From Desulfovibrio sp. (GTDB taxonomy: Bacteria > Bacillota > Dethiobacteria > DTU022), in NCBI GenBank assembly GCA_020060545.1, contig JAGUZX010000135.1, positions 68,734-109,645 on the forward strand: a stretch of 40,912 nucleotides of DNA. The letters run 5' to 3'. The notes under the pieces were generated by a model that saw only the letters and a program-made list of their open reading frames with translations, ran no database searches and was not told the DNA's origin. Made by a program: the position numbers and the translations under genes. Shown piece after piece: positions 39,298 through 40,912 of this stretch; position 1 is the stretch's first letter, and every line of letters starts with the position of its first letter.

Positions 39298-39374
39298 GCA
39301 TAAAAAGTTCATCCGGTGCCAGGCACCAAAATGAACTTTTCAGTTCAGGCGGTGCCTGGCGCCTAGGTATGCTC
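39296..39374. terminator. Palindromic element and bidirectional terminator between spo0A and the dehydrogenase
   Basis: GAGCATA (39296-39302, starting in the spo0A stop codon) and TATGCTC (39368-39374) form outer arms. Inside, AAAAGTTCAT (39303-39312) pairs with ATGAACTTTT (39331-39340) around the palindrome GGTGCCAGGCACC, with T-runs on both strands. A second unit GGTGCCTGGCGCC lies at 39351-39363. Its ends resemble the palindrome at 2704-2790. It can end both convergent transcripts. Confidence 0.75.
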
Positions 39375-39379
39375 TACGC

Positions 39380-40525
39380 TTAAATGTTTCCTTTTAAGAT
39401 GCCGTCGGCGATGATCAAGCGCTGGATCTGGTTGGTCCCTTCGTAGATCTGCATGATTTTGGCGTCCCGCATATATTTTTCGACGGGGTAGTCGCGGATG
39501 TAACCGTAACCGCCTAAAACCTGGACCGCATTCGTGGTAACCCGCATCGCCACATCCCCGGCAAAGGCCTTGGCCATGGCGGATAGGGCTGAATACCGCC
39601 CTTCCCGCTTGGCGACCGTAAAGGCGGCTTTCAGAACCAGGCAGCGGGCGGCTTCGATCTCCATGGCCATATCCGCCAGCATAAACTGGATCGCCTGCTG
39701 CTGGGCGATCGGCTTGCCGAACTGCACCCGCTCTTTGGCGTATTTCGCGGCCACCTCGAAAGCGGCGCGGGCCACGCCGACAGCCAGGGCGCCGATCATC
39801 GGGCGGGAGAGATCGAATGTTTCCATGGCCGCCCGGAAGCCCCCGCCCTCCTTACCCAGCCGGTTCTCCTCCGGCACCCTGACCTGGTCGAAAATCACTT
39901 CGCTGGTATTGCTGGCCCTGATCCCCATTTTTTTCTCTTTTTTGCCGGGTGAAAGGCCGGGCGTTCCCTTTTCAACAACGAAAGGGGTGAGGGTGCGGGC
40001 GCCCCGGCCCGGATCGGTAACGGCAAAGACAACGTAAATATCCGCGTAGCCGCCGTTGGTAATAAAGCACTTGGTCCCGTTGATCACGTAACCGTCCCCG
40101 TCCCTGGCGGCCGTCGTGGCGATGGCGCTGACATCGGAGCCGGCGTTCGGCTCGGTCAGGCAAAAGGAGGCCAGTTTTCCGGAAGCGATAGCGGAGAGAT
40201 AGCGCTTTTTCTGTTCCTCGCTGCCCGCCAGTAAAATCGGCAGTGAAGCCAGTGAATTGGCCCCGACGCTGGTGGCGATTCCGGCACAGCCGCGGCCCAT
40301 CTCCTCGGTGACCAGGCAAAGGGTTACTTCGTCCATCCCCGCGCCGCCGTACTCTTCGGGGATGTCGATCGAAGCGAAGCCCTGGGCCGTCATCTTCCGG
40401 ATCAGCTCCACCGGCATCTCCTCTTTTTCGTCGTATTCCAGGGCCACCGGGATCACTTCTTTTTCCACGTATTCGCGGGCCATTTTTTGCATGGCCAGCT
40501 GCTCCATGGTCAGATCAAAATTCAT
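39380..40525 (-). CDS. Acyl-CoA dehydrogenase
   Basis: The enzyme oxidises an acyl-CoA to the enoyl-CoA with FAD, passing electrons to an electron-transfer flavoprotein. Conserved blocks: FASIDIPEEYGGAGMD, FCLTEPNAGSDVSAI (FAD contact), FITNGGYADIYVVFAVTD, RVQFGKPIAQQQAIQF, and QVLGGYGYIRDYPVEKYMRDAKIMQIYEGTNQIQR, where the Glu of YEGTNQ is the catalytic base in short- and medium-chain enzymes. The 381-aa length is typical. Substrate chain length cannot be fixed from sequence; butyryl- and 2-methylacyl-CoA are possible. It follows a sigma-54 regulator gene, but no sigma-54 promoter was found upstream. Confidence 0.94.
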   Translation of the reverse strand: MNFDLTMEQLAMQKMAREYVEKEVIPVALEYDEKEEMPVELIRKMTAQGFASIDIPEEYGGAGMDEVTLCLVTEEMGRGCAGIATSVGANSLASLPILLAGSEEQKKRYLSAIASGKLASFCLTEPNAGSDVSAIATTAARDGDGYVINGTKCFITNGGYADIYVVFAVTDPGRGARTLTPFVVEKGTPGLSPGKKEKKMGIRASNTSEVIFDQVRVPEENRLGKEGGGFRAAMETFDLSRPMIGALAVGVARAAFEVAAKYAKERVQFGKPIAQQQAIQFMLADMAMEIEAARCLVLKAAFTVAKREGRYSALSAMAKAFAGDVAMRVTTNAVQVLGGYGYIRDYPVEKYMRDAKIMQIYEGTNQIQRLIIADGILKGNI

Positions 40526-40539
40526 GCTGCAGCCTCCTC

Positions 40540-40655
40540 TTTTCAGGTATTCAGAATTCAGGAGTCAGAATTCAGAATCCTGCGCGGGATTAACCGTTCT
40601 TTTACCGGGCGAAAGTTCTGCTTTCGCCCCGAACACTCTGACTTCTGAGTTCTGA
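40540..40655. repeat. TCAGAATTCAGAA-type low-complexity repeat with a hairpin
   Basis: Short degenerate tracts of TTCAGAATTCAGGAGTCAG and CTGACTTCTGAGTTCTGACT face each other around a GGGCGAAAG/CTTTCGCCC hairpin (40598-40621). No gene is seen in 40526-40731. Similar tracts lie at 15012-15045. Confidence 0.5.
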
Positions 40656-40731
40656 CTGCTCAGGTTAATACCCCAATATAATACCACTTTTTCGCCGCGC
40701 GGTAAAAGTAATATTTGGTCCGCCGCGGGGC

Positions 40732-40912
40732 TTAATTTTTAATGTTCAAGCGGGTCATTTTTTCATAAAGCCAGGATCGGCTCATCCCCAGGAGCCGGGC
40801 GGCTTTACTCTTATTGCCCCCGGCGCTATGCAGCGCTTTAAGGATCGCCTCCCGTTCCGATTCTTCCCGCCGGCGGCGGTAGGCATCCCCGGCGGGCGGT
40901 TCGGGCTGCGGC
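40732..40912 (-). CDS. Sigma-54-dependent regulator, C-terminal end only
   Basis: The frame enters from the window edge and stops at 40732. The last 45 residues are a Fis-type helix-turn-helix: EAILKALHSAGGNKSKAARLLGMSRSWLYEKM, with the GGNKSKAARLLGMSR turn found at the end of NtrC-type activators. The central AAA domain is outside the window, so the sensor and target are unknown. Together with the acyl-CoA dehydrogenase downstream it suggests a fatty- or amino-acid catabolic locus, in the manner of BkdR. A pure Fis-type protein cannot be excluded. Confidence 0.8.
   Translation of the reverse strand, partial: PQPEPPAGDAYRRRREESEREAILKALHSAGGNKSKAARLLGMSRSWLYEKMTRLNIKN

Noticed and set aside
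40526-40731. Sigma-54 promoter before the acyl-CoA dehydrogenase
   Set aside because: No GG-N10-GC element of the TGGCAC-N5-TTGC type was found in either direction.

Overview
The window looks like a chromosomal segment of a Gram-positive, endospore-forming anaerobe of the Clostridia, most like the Desulfotomaculum/Pelotomaculum/Moorella type. The evidence is the density of sporulation genes (spoIIP, spmAB, spoIIAA-spoIIAB-sigF, spoVAF, spoIIM, spoIVB, spo0A), the IspH-ribosomal protein S1 fusion, a type 2 (FMN) IPP isomerase, strong GGAGG ribosome sites with frequent GTG/TTG starts, and a moderately high GC content. A genus cannot be fixed from the sequence alone. No rRNA, tRNA, CRISPR array, intact transposase or prophage was seen. 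Nearly every gene lies on the minus strand; only spoIVB and spo0A are on the plus strand.

Layout by rising coordinate (minus-strand transcription runs right to left). 1-2.6 kb: YIEGIA membrane protein (cut by the window edge), spoIIP and a DUF1614 membrane protein. 2.8-8.4 kb: fni, ispH-rpsA fusion, plsC, cmk, two small ORFs and an orphan gene; this resembles the Bacillus cmk/ypfD neighbourhood. 8.6-12.4 kb: a cobalamin uptake operon (btuF, btuC, btuD with an extra C-terminal domain) behind a promoter, a cobalamin riboswitch and a terminator. 12.5-20 kb: rluB, a mini amidase, a FAD protein, spmB, spmA, a D,D-carboxypeptidase, ytfJ, DUF2953, scpB and scpA. 20.1-23.4 kb: an M50 metalloprotease and a three-part DHH-CBS-nucleotidyltransferase. 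23.6-28.7 kb: spoVAF, a membrane-tethered dodecin, sigF, spoIIAB, spoIIAA and dacF. 28.9-34.3 kb: deoB, xerD, spoIIM, nudF, DUF3866 and a MraY-like enzyme. 34.3-36.9 kb: a GT2 glycosyltransferase and a SteB/SteA-like pair. 37.1-39.3 kb: spoIVB and spo0A. 39.4-40.9 kb: an acyl-CoA dehydrogenase and the C-terminal end of a sigma-54 regulator.

The genes form much of the early sporulation circuit. Spo0A switches on the spoIIA operon, which makes SigF and its regulators SpoIIAA and SpoIIAB. SpoIIP and SpoIIM belong to the engulfment machinery, SpoIVB is the forespore signalling protease, and SpmA, SpmB and the two carboxypeptidases act in cortex maturation. Matching promoter elements can be read in the DNA: a sigma-H promoter overlapping an 0A box before spo0A, a sigma-H-like promoter plus 0A box before spoIIAA, a sigma-F-type promoter before dacF and a sigma-G-type promoter before the dodecin/spoVAF unit. 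The gaps between genes carry several families of short palindromic REP-like repeats. One copy is flanked by a 25-bp duplication of the end of a gene, and another supplies the C-terminus of BtuD.
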